Below are positions 11,819 through 25,348 of a stretch of 64,000 nucleotides of DNA, one piece after another. This stretch comes from Scatophagus argus (taxonomy: Eukaryota; Chordata; Actinopteri; Scatophagidae): the NCBI RefSeq assembly GCF_020382885.2, contig NC_058495.1, positions 21,806,127 to 21,870,126 of the forward strand, given 5' to 3'. The notes under the pieces are model-generated. The model was given only the letters and a program-made list of their open reading frames with translations, searched no databases and had not been told where the DNA came from. The first letter of the stretch is position 1. Every line of letters begins with the position of its first letter. Position numbers and translations under genes: made by a program.

Positions 11819-14800
11819 TAAGTTGCAATCTGATGTCATCCACATGTTGTCAGATCATGCAGCATTGTTAACATTCACTGATACTTTATCAACAGTCCAG
11901 ACGTGGACTTGAATATTCAGAAGCCTTTCTGTCTCTTTCTTTCCTCATAATAGAGAAAACAAAGAAAATTAATACCCAAGCTGTGAAAATGCAGTTGCTT
12001 GAGCTGATTGATCTGCAGCTTCTGACTATTTAAACAATCCCACATTATGTAACTCACAGCTGGGAGAGACATGAAAACAAATACACTTTTCCAGTATCAT
12101 GTGGATCTGAGTGAAATACAGGCACATCAATCATCACAGACACACGGTCCGTGGTTCTCATGAGACTTATGATCTGGAGGTTTGTGTTGTTTTCATGGAC
12201 CTTTATTTGGTTTTGTGCATTTTGCTCTTTTTCTAAATGATCCTCTTTATCATTTAGCGATTCAATGTTCATGGTACATTTATGGTGGATCCATGCCACA
12301 ATATCACCGCACTGAAACAATGTCATCAATGTGAGGTGAGATGCTGACTACAAACAGGGAGGAGCTGCATGATGAACATGGTAAATGCAATTATCAGTGT
12401 GAATTATGTTCCATATGATTTCAACTTCTTTTGTCAAATGCCTGCTCTCATTCACAGATCATCTCTTCTGTGGCTGCAGCAGTTATGTAAATCTGCTGGG
12501 ATGTGCCCTGTAATCCCAAACACAAGGCTCCTTGTTATTACTGACACTTGGAAATGTAAAACATCTCCAGTCGCTGCAGGGAAGCAGGAACCCTGAGGTA
12601 CCCCAGAAGATAACAATCTGCCCCTCCCCCCATCTCAATAATTCAAAGCAGAGAAGAACTGAGAGTATGTGAAGTGTGTGATCAATTATTCACCCAGTCC
12701 CATGCATTATTGACATGGCAAGCTGGAACATTTATTGGGACTTTGTTTTCCATGTTTGTCCGATGAAAAGAGGAAAAACCTGCTACAGCACTTGCAGTTC
12801 TTTGAATGACCCTTATGCTTGTGGGGGGGGTCAAGTGTTTGTTTAGTGTGTAAAAGATTTGCTTCAACTGCCACACTATTTATCAAGCTAATTTTTCTAA
12901 TTTTTCCTCCTCACACTGATTAAAACTTGCTCCGGGGGAAAATCCAACGCATGAGATGGCCGATCATTCACATTATCAATATGCATGTTGGATTCCCCTG
13001 ACCTTGAGAGGGTAAACACACGAGACAAAACAGCTTCCTGCACACTTTGTCATTCGTTTCCTCAGGGTGTGCAGTGATAAATAGCTCTTCCCTGTGAGCA
13101 GTAGGTGTACTCATACAGTAACTGTGTGGGGTTACATCTCTAGGGATTCTGCAGTGCTTGGCTAATGCGATTTGAGGCTGTGAGTTTAAAGAATTTCTAA
13201 CGAGAGGAATGTCTTCACAGCAAATCAGTGTAAGCTTCAGGCACATCAAAAAGGGCGTCAGAATCGTGGCAAACTGATGAATATTCTGCAAGGCAACTGC
13301 GACTTTGACAAAGACAAAAAAAGAGTGCCTTTTCAAGTATGTTGTGCCCGCTGCACATCAACTTCACAGCAAAGCACTTTCTCTATTTATTACCAAAGAA
13401 GACAGGAGTTTTGGGCCGTTGAAACAGCAACTCATACATTTTAGAGAAGCTGTGCTGCTGAATCGTTATATGCCAGGTTGAGACTCTCATTTCATAAATC
13501 GAACTTCTCATTTGTCTGTTCCTTTAACTTTCTCCCAGCCTCATTGTAATTGCACATTAGGGATGCAGAGCACAAAGCCGAGGAGAGGAATAAGCTGTTT
13601 GCTACATCCTCTGAAAAGTGTTTGTCCAGTCACAGCTCAGCAACCATAACAGCAGGCCTCTCAAACGTTGGATTCCTCCAAACACAAAAGCAGTGTGCCT
13701 GCACTTGTATTTAGGGCAAAAGAGACAAAGTGCAGCTAAGTGCGGGAGAAAACAATTCATTCATTCATTCATTTCTCTCTGTTGATTTCATATTGTGACG
13801 GTGCCTCACAAGTGACAAACTTATGTCTGCCAGCAAACAACAGGAACAATGACTGAAAACTGCTGTGGTGAGATGCACTACCAACACGGGAAAGATCTCC
13901 AAACTAAGTTTTTTAAAGCTACTAAACTAAAAAACTGAGCCTTTAACAAGACAAAGGTGGATACAGATATGGGCATCCGCATGCTCAGTATGTTGCTATG
14001 TGTAGCAAGCTTTGTGATTTGTAATAAGCTTCTAGAATGCTTTAATATTTATTTTTATGTAAAAGGTGTTAATACTGCAGGTGGTATTTTGAAGGGGGCT
14101 TCAAAATTCATTATGAAATGCTTTGGTGGTTTGTTGTTGACTAATTTATCTGTGTGTTTATTGTCACAACAAAGTCATCTGTGAGACACTTCATATGAAT
14201 CTGTGGTTACTGAAGTTGAAGCTAAAGTGAGGGTTGTGCCTCATTCATCACAAAAGGCAGAAGGGTTGGCACTGCAGGATTGATACGATGGATTTTGCAC
14301 ATTTTCACAGGATTGTTTTGTTAGCTATATGTTTTTCAGAATAGCACTCTTTGCGCTCTGTCCCCAGCGTCTTTTTTGATGGTAGAGTCTCTCTAAAAAA
14401 ACGCAAGAATAAAAGTCAAAGAAATTGGTTAAATCGTGTGTTTATTTCCTTTAATGCGAGCTATATTTCCTCTGGCAGATAAGCTTTGATTTACCTGGCA
14501 AGTTGACAAGGAAAAGCACATTTATGCACATTATAAATTCTAATACTACAGGCACATTGTGACATGCCGTTGTTCATTTGTAGATTTGACATTTTTACCT
14601 CCTGTCTGACCAAATAACTGCCGCAGGTTAGTTTCCTTTAAACATCTTAAATGAAGTGTTAAGACAATGTGTGCCTTCAATAGACACACTAAAACTCAAT
14701 CACTCACAGTTAAACTCCAACTGAGACTGAATGCGTTGAAAGCTGCACTTTACAGTCTGTAATATAACGACTTTCATAAAGATCAGTCACCCTGCTTTTA

Positions 14801-17800
14801 AGAAGCTTTCGCTGGAGATTCACGCTGTCGAAGTAAACAGCCTAAGACACTGTATAATGTTCACCTTCCTCATCTGGCACACAGCCCAGGGTTCTCAAAC
14901 AGCAGGGTCCTGTGGGAGGTAATCTCTGCTGGGAGCCCAGTCAGAAATCACTCTGTCGATTTTACATGTCGCGTGGGCCACATTGAATCACATCAGGCAA
15001 TTTTAGAGTTGACTCCCTTGTAACCAGTGTTTCTGCCGCTGTAACTGGATAATCTGTCAGTTGGGGCTTCACGAAAGAGAGCTTGGTCTTACCGTACCTG
15101 CTGGTTTGTGTTTCATGTGTGCATGAGTGGTTACACACACTGCATGCTTTTCCGGTATGTATGTCATTCAAGTCTTTCATGTCATCGAAAAATATGTTTT
15201 GAGTATGAAGCTTTCCTGAAAATTCCCATAAAGCTTCTACAGTATAATCCACATCTGTGCTTTCAATGCATGCATCATATTTTTATCAGAAAACAGTTCA
15301 ATACATGGTTTCTCTCTCACTCCTCAAGCACGACCCTGTCAGTGATATGAACAGCCAGTAAGCACATTGGTTCACCCATGCTTCCTGCTCTCTTATTGAT
15401 CAGAACAATGAGCATGCTCAGAGGTAGGTCCGAAAAACCTCTGTCCAGTTTGTTTGAAAGCCTGTTTTAGATTACTTATCGGCTCCAGGGCAAGTTATTT
15501 AATCAGTTTCTGCCCTATTAAAGGAAACAGCAGAGGGTGGCACCATTAATATTTACATCCCACCGCATCACAAGTACAAGCCTCTATGAGCAGATGCTCA
15601 TTTTCTGCCGCAGAGTGATACACTGCTCACAACAAGATTTATTGATTATCTTGAGTAACTGGGTCATAATTTTTGGAGAGAGAAGTTGCTTCTGCATTTC
15701 TCAAATAAACATTTTTTGTGCCATCTAGATCCACATCTCCAAAGCTGATATCTTCAAAACCCTCCAAGTCACACTACAACAAATGCAACGCATAAATACC
15801 ACTCCACTAGGCCCTTTAAAAGAACCTCATAAAAGTCTTGTGAATGCTATTTTAAAAAACAGATCTTTGGGATAGGTGTTCAGAGACCTGCATTTTTCTC
15901 TTCAAACATGTGAAAATGGTGTTACTCTCTGTTCTTACCCTGTGTGACTCATTTAGTTAAATTGCCAACTAAGAAACCATTGAAAACCTTGTCAATAGAC
16001 GCCTTAAAATCATTCCATGAAGGATTTTCATATTTATTCTTACTGTGTTCTAATTAATGTTTAATCAACTGTGGCAGGACATCTGATAGCTCTCTGAGCA
16101 ATTCATTGATCATAGAGAACATTCCACTTTAAACACAATGTGAGGTAAGATTTTGTGACAGCCAGTCAAGGAAACTAGAGCACACAAATAAAACAGTCAG
16201 AATCTCACAAAAATATATCCATCACAGTAGTGTATTAGCTTGTCTGTTTGTTGTCTTGTTTCTCCATCTTTGTTGTGTGTGCAGTGAAATGTTGTAGTTG
16301 CTGTGATGAATCTTGTGATGAAACATATATTTAAAAAATGAACTGAATTCCACGAGTAATCCAAATGGCTGTTTTGCACAGCATTCTTAGCACCTAAGAC
16401 TGGTTCCAATTGCCTTTTTTAATTTCCTCAACATTCACCTTTTTTTCCATCAACGATAGTAAATAGTGGACTGTGGTGTCACTAGTAGGTTTCTGAAAAG
16501 CTGTTGCAAAGCTCAGTGTGGCTGGCGCTAATCCAATGGCAATGAACATTTGCACAGTACAGGTGCAGAAAGTAGCGTATCGGATGGTGGATGGGAATGT
16601 AGCCCATCAAACTTTCAGACAACCAGTTTTTGGATCCTCTCACAGATCTGCAACCCCTGCCAAACCCTTAAAATACTGTAGACATGAGCACAATATTTCA
16701 CTTACCTTAATCATACAGTATATTTTACCATACCATATTTTAAAAGATTGTGAGGAGGGTCACAAGTCAAATAGGTATGGGACACTGCCCTAAAGCAACA
16801 TTTTACTTGGATATACATTAACATGGTTTATTGCCTATTGAACTCAATTGAACTTGATCTTAGGCTATATTTTCTTTTTTCTATTGCCTGTGCAATGAAA
16901 ATCAGGCCTCAGGCCTGTCCATCTGTTAGCATGAATTTTGAGAATGTTTCCTTCAAGAAAGAAATGATGCTGTGGGTCTCTTCATACCTTTCAGCCAAAT
17001 AAATTATTAGCCAACCTCTACACCCCCCAGGCACAAGCATCAAAACCAAGCCTTAAGCCTCAGTCATGTACATCTGGGCTCCGTTATTGCACCCAACTCG
17101 AATGACATCCCACAGTGCACGGAGAAAGTAATCGGATTAACCAAACATAACATGTTGTGCTCTATCCCGAGACTTCCCCTTCAGCCGTCATCTTCATCAG
17201 GTGCCATTGTCCCTTATCTCCTTCCCTCAGCGGCTGTCCTCCAGCCACAACACTCACAGCCAAACCAATTTACCCACATCCAACAATCCAATCACTTCCA
17301 CAATGTATCTGTGTCGATGTCAGAGAGTGAGGGGGAACTATTGTCCAATGATCTGTGAAATGCAATGAACTGGTTAGAGGAAATAATTGAATTGCTCACT
17401 ATAAATGGCTAATCTGACTGATGGTGGTAAACAGCAGTACAACGATTACTTCATTACCTGCTCAGAACCTAAAATGTTTTACAAAACCCTTTTGCTCTGC
17501 TCAGCCTCCTTGTATTGCTTTTTTGAAGCCCTTTGAAAACCTGGCTGTATCGATTGTTATGATGGCTGCCTGAGGAGCAATAGTAATAACAGCTTGAAGC
17601 CATGTCCTAGCCTGACTCCGCTACCTCTGCGATGCCATGCCAAGATGAGCAGGGCACATGGCAGAAAGCACATAAATAATTCACTGTGATCTCACTCCGG
17701 CCCTCGTGTAATTTACCTTGTATCCCCAATGGCGCCACCGAAGGACAGAAAGTGTTCTGTTTTACTCATCCAAAGGGGATCCTCAGTGGTGATTTGAACA

Positions 17801-20800
17801 GGAAGCTGAGCTACCTTGATCCTTCATCTGCACCTGAGGCAGGTTAGAGCAGGAAAAAGGTGAGAAAACGGCTAGACTCATCAATATTCATATAATACAG
17901 TGCTGCTGGAGGGAGGAAGTCACAGCATGACTGAACAATTAAAGCACCCATTGCAGGAAATCATGCCAGGAAACCAAATAATCTTTCCTTACACAACCCC
18001 AGTGCTATCATTACTTGTAGGTCTACTTGTGGGTTAGTTCTTATTGTCCCTGAGTGCATCACAATGAGCAACCCTTTTCACATTCCAACCAGGAATTTCA
18101 TCCATTGTCAAAACAAAAAATATTTAGGCCTTCTGTATGCATTTAGATTAGTTCAGCAATTAAGCTTACAGATGGAATTTCACCTGATATCATTTTCAGT
18201 ATGAGTGAAACACATTTATCGTTGCACATACAATATGATTTCTTCAATCCACTGAACGTCACATTTTAGGGGAGAAACCAGTTTGCGTATATGATTGAAT
18301 AGCTAAATGCTGCAGCTGATAACCTACTTCTTTGAGTGTGGCAACCCAAAATCAGAGCCAAATAAGAGTGAATAGTGTACTGTCACATCCGCCACCTTAC
18401 AACAGCCAAAGCCAAACCGTTGTGGTTTCAGATCCTGTTATCTGAATTCAGTTCAGAATGAAACTAATCTGATTGGCTATTTGAAGCAACCTCTCCACCC
18501 ATTTGTCAGTGAATCATGAATCCCTTGCTGCCTAATGAATCCTTTTGTGTCTAATTGAGACACTCAGTGAGACAGGGTTTGTTCTCCACTGGATCACTGT
18601 ACCTCATGGCTACACTGATCCCTGTCGTGGTTACCAAGTTAGTGACACCACCTGCATTTATGCAAAGCTTTGTGAAAGATGAGGCCACAGCACTGTGCTT
18701 ACAAAAACCTTGATTGCAGAGCAGTACCAGGAAGTTTCACTCATTTTTGTGTCCAAATGGAAATGATCGAGGTAAAGAAAACAGTAAAGGTGACTAAACT
18801 GCAAGTAACTTGAATTTTATTTTGGCAAATATCGCAAAATTATTGTGTCCGTTTATGAAGTTAAACTTACTGTAAAGCAAATATCTTGCTAGTGTTTTTT
18901 TTCTTAACAACTCAAGATGTCTCGAATGAGGACTGACTGATACAACTACCCACAGGCTGTTTTCCCGTGGCAAACAACAACTCTGCTGGGAACATAGTGA
19001 AGTCATTTAGTAGCCATCTGCAACAGCTACAAATTTAATCAGCACAGCTTGACAGAATGTTGTTCTTTCAACCTCAGCTGCTAAATTTGTCAGATCCAAT
19101 TTTTTGCCCAATTTTACTCCTTTTTCATTGAAAACCAGAGGTACTGCTAGGAAACTGCAACCCTGTCCCACCTCAAACAGTCGTTTGGTTCTGAATGCGT
19201 GATCGTTTTTTTTAATTACATTTTTTGGGCATTTATGCCTTTAATGGAGTGCACATTCAGAGAGAGGAGGTGGGGATGAGAGAGAAGGGAAGTTATGCAG
19301 CAAAGGACCACAGCCACTGTATTAAAGGGATTTCACCATTCTGTACGTCAGGTGAGTGAACGAACTCAGTACGCCACACGTCACACCCTGAATGCGTAAT
19401 CTCGATGTCACATAAACTGTCAGAGACCTGAAGAAGAATCTCACTCAAACCCTTGTATAACAGAAAAACTAATATAAAAAAAAAAAATACAATAACTAGA
19501 GCTGTTTTCACCGTGCTCACTCAAATTGAATTAATAAAGGACGTGTTTGGTGCCCTTTGTCTTACAAAGGAATGGTTAACAAAAACATGAGGATTTGATT
19601 CTGCACTGAAACCTTCACAAACATTACAAATCCTGCCAAGAGGAAACTAGTCTGTGCAAAGTCTCAAGATACAGTCCAGATCTGATTGTGTTTTACTGTG
19701 CTCTGTGCAAATGAGAGTTCAGATTTGATCGGGCGATGAAACCTAAGCAATAAGCTCAAAGAGGCTAAAATGCTGCATAGAGTTGAGAGGAATTGTTGAA
19801 TTTAGTGGCGATTACCTGTGAGTTTGTCACTACTATGAAATAAATTTCTTGAAGATCCATTTAGATCCTCTGAACTGAAAACAAACTCTTACATAATTAT
19901 TGGTGACAACATAATACCTAGCAAACAGTTGGAATAATACCCATTGTTCTTATCTCTGCTAATTAAGCCGCATGTCACATCAGGCACCACCTTATAGGAA
20001 AAAAATGAACCTGTTAATGCAGTAAAATTGTATTCTGGGTTAGACCTATCACATAATCAGCTCAAAAGGTAATTGGCTGTAATAATGGCTCATCAATATT
20101 TAAGCGCGATAGCACTGCTGGAGCTAATACACATAGTTAATGCTGGCACAAATGTGTAGCTCTGTGTTACTGGAAGAAGGGAAGAAAATCATATCTTATG
20201 AATAAACAAATCTAATCTGAGCTCTGTGGCAGATTGTTACTCAACAGCTTTGAAAATCCTGGAAATCAGTTTATTAATATGGCTTCACAGCAGGGAGGAT
20301 TGCTTGACATGTTGACTGAAGGAGAGTAAACTTCTGCAATATTTTTATCTGATCAGCTTTGTTGTGGTAAAATCCCCTGTAACTGATGACAGAAACATGT
20401 TCTCTCCGGCAAATCAGTTTAAAAGGAGATGACGGATGGAGACAGAGGTTGCTGGGGAAAAGCAGCTCATCAGTCTTCCGTCTGCCAGGGTGGCAGGGGC
20501 ACGAAGCTGTCATTTTCATTTGTTCCACTACTTGGTCTTCTCCTCCGTTCACAACTCAATCCTTACCAGTTTGCTCTGGTCCACTCCGATGCTAGATTTG
20601 TGTCCTGATCTTCAGACAGCACTCTTATCGATGGTTAATTTGAATGGCTTTCCAAACAATATTTTGGGTAGCCAAACCGACTGACGATTTCTGTCTGAGT
20701 TCTGTCCGTCTAGATCACATTCGTAAAACAGTTGTGAAGAAAAGCTCAAATGAAATCTCAGGAGATGTCTTAAGCAGAGGTATTTATTTCACTTTGATTC

Positions 20801-21117
20801 ATTAAGAAGAATTAAAGGTGGCAACAGAGGTGAACAGTGCAGGGAGATTCCCAATTCCGCCCACATGTCTACTTATTCAACTGAGTACCTGATACAATAC
20901 AATGTCATCTACTCATTTTGAATGTTTTTCTTTCTGCTTTAAGACTCCTCAAACTCCCTGACAAGAACATATGGCCTATCTCCTAAGCTCAGAGGAACCC
21001 TTTGTGTTTTCTCAACCCTGCATTTTCTCAGTACTGGGTTATCAGACCTTCAGCACTGCAGACAGATGTTTGCACCTGCGTAATAGCTTAAGATATGTGA
21101 AAAAAAATCTTTCACAG

Positions 21118-21260
21118 CAGTAGTTTGACATTTTAGGGATTCTCTTTCTTATCACTCTGTCTGTATGGTAAATACGTGGCTGCAGCTGTTAGTTTAGCTT
21201 AGCATTAACAAGGAAGCAGCCAGGTGACTCTGTACGTATATTAGGCAATTTAACTGGATA
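21118..21260 (+). repeat. Fragment of an ancient fish interspersed repeat
   Basis: The phrases 'gtttgacattttaggga', 'tctgtatggtaaatac', 'gctgcagctgttagtttagcttagcatta' (around 21,179-21,208) and 'ggaagcagccaggtgactctgt' recall a widely dispersed, non-coding perciform repeat. The fragment is diverged and has no visible terminal repeats. Identification is from memory and needs a repeat library. Confidence 0.45.
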
Positions 21261-23419
21261 AGAACTTAACATTTCTGGACCCAGGCGTGGTTTAATAGTG
21301 AGATCATCAGAAACCTGTCTGGAAAAGTGTTGCAGTGAAAATACACACACACTTACCCCAGTTCTCAATGTATTATGCCTGCATGTGTGTGGAGAGAGTT
21401 TAACATTTCTCTCAAGGAAATTGTTTAGGAATCAGCATTATAAGACAATGGTAGTTTGACACCGATTGACAGCTCATGTTACAGGAGAGATGACACCAGA
21501 CATGGAAGATGCAGGATTGAAAATGCAGAACTGGTGACATTCACCAAAGCCACACAGGCTGCCTGACCGCAGATGAAAACTTAAGACCAGGAAGTAGGTA
21601 ACCTCTGTGTGCATCCAAACACCCTCACTCACATACATCACATCTTCATTCACACCCGTTGCTTGTCTATAGTGACAGTGCAAGAAGCTTCATTAGGCTC
21701 TTTGTCGCGGTACTGCAGGATGACTGAGAGGACGCCAGAGGTTATGAGAACAGCTGTGAACCTTCCAGACACACAAGAATCACCACATCTTGCGGAGCTT
21801 CTGTTTTCACCAAGTCTGTAGCCACTGATGTGTGTATAAATCTTACCCATTTCCTTAAAGATATAAATGTATCAAACACAGATATTTTTTTAATGCAATT
21901 ATGCGGTAAAATAAATAACTAAAACCTCAATGAGTGTCACATTTGTGATAAGAAATTATCAGCACTACATCCTCTAAACAGATACTTAATGACTGCTGGG
22001 TAAGAAGATTTTCTTCACTGGTTTCGCCTGCACGTATTGTTAATTTGGCTTGATTTGGCCTGTGGCTGACTAAATGCAGCCTTATGAATAATCTGGATAA
22101 ATAATATACACTAAGTGGCAGCCCAAGTCTGCCAGCTGCAACAGAGCCTCCTCTGCATCCAACCAAGGAGCTGATTATTCTGAGCCTCAGTATCCTGGTC
22201 CACAGTCCAGCACACTGAGGCTGAGATGATTCTATAGTGCTGCTTTAAATTTCATTCAGTCTGTTTTGAGTAAGTAGACCTCTTAAGCTGTCAGCTGCAG
22301 TCCACCACTGCAGTTGGATAAATATGAATCTAATAGAGACATACTTTTGGTGCTCCCTGCTGACAAAGTGCTGAATCATGTCTTGTACTGACAAGCTGAG
22401 CTCTGACCTTGGGATGCGTCTACCGTTGCCTGATTGATGGCAGATAGAAGCCAGGCACAACAAAGACAGAGTGATTGATCTGTACTGGCCGAGTCCTTGC
22501 TGATCTCACCGAAGACCCAGACCCACCAAACCCTTGCAGGAAAAAAGAGCTCTTATGTCACACTACAATATTTTTAAGTGGTGATTTTTCCTTGTAGGCA
22601 GCGTTTGCACTTGAAACTACTTATTGCAAAGATGATCCGTTAAATTATCTTAGAATCAAAACGATGTGGTTCAGCTGCTCCTTTATCCTTTGTTATTTTC
22701 ATGACAGAAGATCATGACAAAAGCTCTGAAGGCGGGATAATCACACGTACTGGTCAATTTTCCAGACAATCATCCATGGCTCCAGGTCAGATTATCATCA
22801 GTCCTCATCACCATCTAATTCATAACAGTACGTTGCTTGTATTCTCTTGTTCTGAATGACCGCACTGACATCTCCTGGACAAAGAGCAAACCTACAAGAC
22901 TGGCCAAGTCTGCCTTTGGCAGACTGTGGATTGGGATGTTCAAATTTAGTGGTGTTGTCTTGCAGTTTCCCCTAGAGGGCGCTCTTACATGTTCTTCTAC
23001 ACTACAATATACAGTGTCAGACTGTGTAGGGTGTTTAGTTGCTTTGACAGACACACATTAGCTGATCATGACTAATCGTGTTAAACTAACATTCTGTTGT
23101 TGAGGGGGACATCTGAACTGAAAACAAACTTCACCCACTGGAGTAACATTTTACCCTTAAAGGACCATGCCTGTCTTTGTCTGGGCTTGTATATATATGT
23201 ATAAATATTTTATATACCGCTGATTCAGGTACATTTATTAGAAACATCTGCACTGCAGTGTTACACAGAATATTTGCTGAGAAGTTAACAGACACCTGAC
23301 TTTGTGTCCCCTGAGTGTTTCATGCTCAGATGTGGCTGTCTATCTCATGTGTTTGTTCTGTTAAATGTCAGTAAGTTGAAAGTGAGTCTTCTGTTATTGT
23401 TGTTGTTGTTGTTGTTGGC
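21261..23419. other. Non-coding region, no gene recognised
   Basis: Only short open frames without recognisable products are present. A (TTG)n run at 23392-23418 marks the right edge, just before the transposon cluster. Confidence 0.55.
23392..23418. repeat. (TTG)n microsatellite
   Basis: About nine TTG units, nearly perfect. They create a run of leucine codons in an overlapping open frame that I do not regard as a gene. Confidence 0.85.
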
Positions 23420-23656
23420 TCCTCTCTCAGTTCAGTGGTCCATTTCACGAAGGAGGTTCAACACTCTGAGCATGAATTTTAACTCTGAGTTGACAAACCC
23501 TGAGATGAAAAACTTTGAGTTTCCTGTTTCAACACAGCTGATCAGCATTAGTTCTGTCGACTCGGAGTATGTTGACTCTGAGTATGTTGACTCTAGTGCA
23601 TGCACCACGACTATAAATAAGTCATCATCAATGGAGTCCCGATTCCCTGATTCACC
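23420..23656 (+). repeat. 5' flank of the broken Myb/SANT-like transposon gene, rich in CTCTGAG motifs
   Basis: The motif ctctgag or close variants recurs (near 23464, 23481, 23500, 23577), and a 15-bp unit gttgactctgagtat repeats about 2.6 times at 23556-23594. Similar motif-rich leaders precede Myb/SANT-domain genes of PIF/Harbinger-like elements in fish, as far as I remember. The open frame running through it (23304-23720) is probably fortuitous. Confidence 0.4.
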
Positions 23657-24479
23657 ATGGAGGCCGGAGGAGAAAGAAAGCGCTCAACATATTTTGCACC
23701 ACTGGAGCTGTATATCTTGATGGAGGCATACGGTGAATATGAGCATATATTCCGGAAACTCTTACTTCCACGATGCACCACAGAGCGACACAGGAAATCA
23801 TTCCTGCCTGTCGCCATCAAACTGTTAACTCTGCACTGTGACAGACACACTTACTTTTATATATACAATGTATATATTGTTTCACACATGTAAATACCTG
23901 TATTTTTAGATTTATATTTATCTTGTTTTTGTTTATCCTATTTTTATATCTTTCACTTTTCTTTCTTGGGCGGGAAAATTGCTAGTGCAATGTCTGTACG
24001 AAAAAGAATTTCCCTTAGAGGATAAATAAAGGAATTCTGATTCTGATTCTGATTTTAACATGGCAGCAGCGGCAAAAGACAGAGAAAACTCATGGCAAAA
24101 AAATCACGGCTCGAGTCAATGTGTAAGTTTTGTGTTTAATCACTCATAAAATATTGCATGTAAAAAATGGTATTGACCCTCCGCTCATGTAGGTGCAACC
24201 CAGGGGGTGAAAAACAGACTAGGCAGTCGAAAATGAAATATAAAAATATAATTCAATCAGGTGAGACAGAAGTGGTAAAGTTAACATTTGACCTCTGCCT
24301 ATCCAACAGAAAAAGGGCAGAGGCCCGTAAAACAGGTGGAGGACCCGCACCACCACCTCTAACAGACGCAGAGGAGATGGCCCTTAGCCAAACTACTGGA
24401 AGGCCAGTGACTGAGGGAATCCCAGGGGGCAGCTCATCTAAGCCAGTCACCCCCCAGGACACAAGTGCCTTCATAACAT
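23657..24479 (+). pseudogene. Broken Myb/SANT-like DNA-binding domain gene (transposon-type)
   Basis: The first piece (23657 to about 23757) starts at an ATG and encodes MEAGGERKRSTYF followed by a helix with EYEHIFRK, the start of a Myb/SANT-like domain of the Myb_DNA-bind_5 type. The same exon resumes at about 24057 with AAAAKDRENSWQK, then hits a frameshift in a run of seven A and ends at a GT donor near 24123. Two further exons follow: 24193-24260 (CNPGGEK...MKYKNIIQ) and 24310-24479 (RKRAEARKTGGGPAPPPLT, ending near QDTSAF). The flanking splice sites are intact. Between the two halves of exon 1 lies a LINE tail (23765-24056). Retained introns argue against a processed retrocopy. The family is multicopy in fish and often linked with PIF/Harbinger transposons; that link is knowledge of the family, not seen here. 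The copy cannot make the full protein. Confidence 0.7.
23765..24056 (+). mobile_element. LINE 3' tail inserted in the Myb/SANT-like gene
   Basis: The left part encodes the last residues of a LINE reverse transcriptase frame (TERHRKSFLPVAIKLL). A T-rich 3' UTR follows, then 'aagaatttcccttagaggataaataaaggaattctg' spread over about 24,003-24,040, ending in three ATTCTG units. This is a 5'-truncated L2/CR1-type non-LTR insertion. It separates two parts of one exon, so it is younger than the host gene copy. I see no clear target-site duplication. Confidence 0.7.
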
Positions 24480-24593
24480 GTAAGAAGTCCACACCTCTAT
24501 ATTGTTTATTTATGAAGCCTCTTTTAGAGACAGATTGTTTGTTCTTGAATCCAATAGACTCTGAGGGAAGTCTCCACCTATTAGCACCTTTCA

Positions 24594-25348
24594 GATGCAT
24601 TTTACTGAGGAGTGGCTTCTGTCTGGCCACTCTACCATACAGGCCTGATTGGTAAAGTGCTGCAAAAAGGGTTGTCCTTCTTGAAGGTTTTCCCCTCTCC
24701 ACAGAGCAACATTGAAGCTCTGTCAGAGTGACCATTGGGTTGTTGGTCACCTCCCTGACTAAGGCCCTTCTACCCCGATCACTCAGTTTAGTTGGGCGGC
24801 CAGCTCTAGGAAGAGTCCTGGTGGTTTCCACTCATGGATTATGGAGGCCACTCTGCTCTTTGGGACCTTGAATGCAGCAGAAATCTTTCTGTGCCCTTCC
24901 TCAGAACTGTGCCTCGACAAAATCCTGTCTCAGAGGTCTACAGACAATTCATTTGACTTTGTGGCTTGGCTTGTGCTCTGACATGCACTGTCAACTGTGA
25001 GGGCTTATATAGACTAGTGTGTGCCTTTCCAAATCATGCCCAATCAACTGAATTTAGCACAGGTGGACTCAACTCAAGTTGTAGAACCCTCTGAAGGATG
25101 ATCAATGGAAACAGGAGGCACCTGAGCTCAATTTTGAGCGTCATGGCAAAGGGAATGAATACTTTTTTTTTTTCATTTTTAACAAATTTGAAACAACTTC
25201 AAGCAAACTTGTTTCATTTTGTCATTATGTGCTATTTTGTGTAGAATTTTGAGGGAAAAAAATAATTTAATCCGTTTTGGAATGAGACTGTAACATAACA
25301 AAATGCAGAGAAAGTGAAGCGGTGTGAATATTTTCTGGATGCACTGTA
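24594..25348 (-). mobile_element. Truncated Tc1/mariner transposon with N-terminal transposase fragment
   Basis: Read on the minus strand, the element begins at the right end with a Tc1-type terminal repeat (cagtgcatccagaaaata, ending in a TA at 25347-25348) followed by the typical AT-rich inverted-repeat region. Next is the start of a Tc1 transposase (ATG-like start near 24,980, frame damaged). Further on come the paired helix-turn-helix segment with RAGRPTKLSDRGRRALVREV and SGLYGRVARQKPLLSK (about 24,600-24,810). The catalytic DDE part and the second terminal repeat are missing, so the copy is dead. It abuts the broken Myb/SANT-like gene about 115 bp downstream of its last visible exon. Confidence 0.85.

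Larger units (their letters stand above)
8146..21117. other. Long non-coding stretch, no gene recognised
   Basis: I find no credible exon. The longest open frame (minus, 12968-13336, 122 codons) has no recognisable domain. Visible structure is limited to a CA microsatellite (10543-10568), two short hairpins (10482-10506, 11779-11818), an (ATTC)n run near 13757-13772 and homopolymer runs. This is probably intergenic DNA on the 3' side of the receptor gene. Confidence 0.55.

Noticed and set aside
12968-13336. Open frame of 122 codons on the minus strand
   Set aside because: Longest in the gene-poor region, but it has no recognisable domain, no flanking exon structure and a length expected by chance in so much DNA.
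23304-23720. Open frame of 138 codons over the TTG repeat and the start of the Myb/SANT-like gene
   Set aside because: It is in a different frame from the Myb/SANT-like protein, and its leucine run is the microsatellite.
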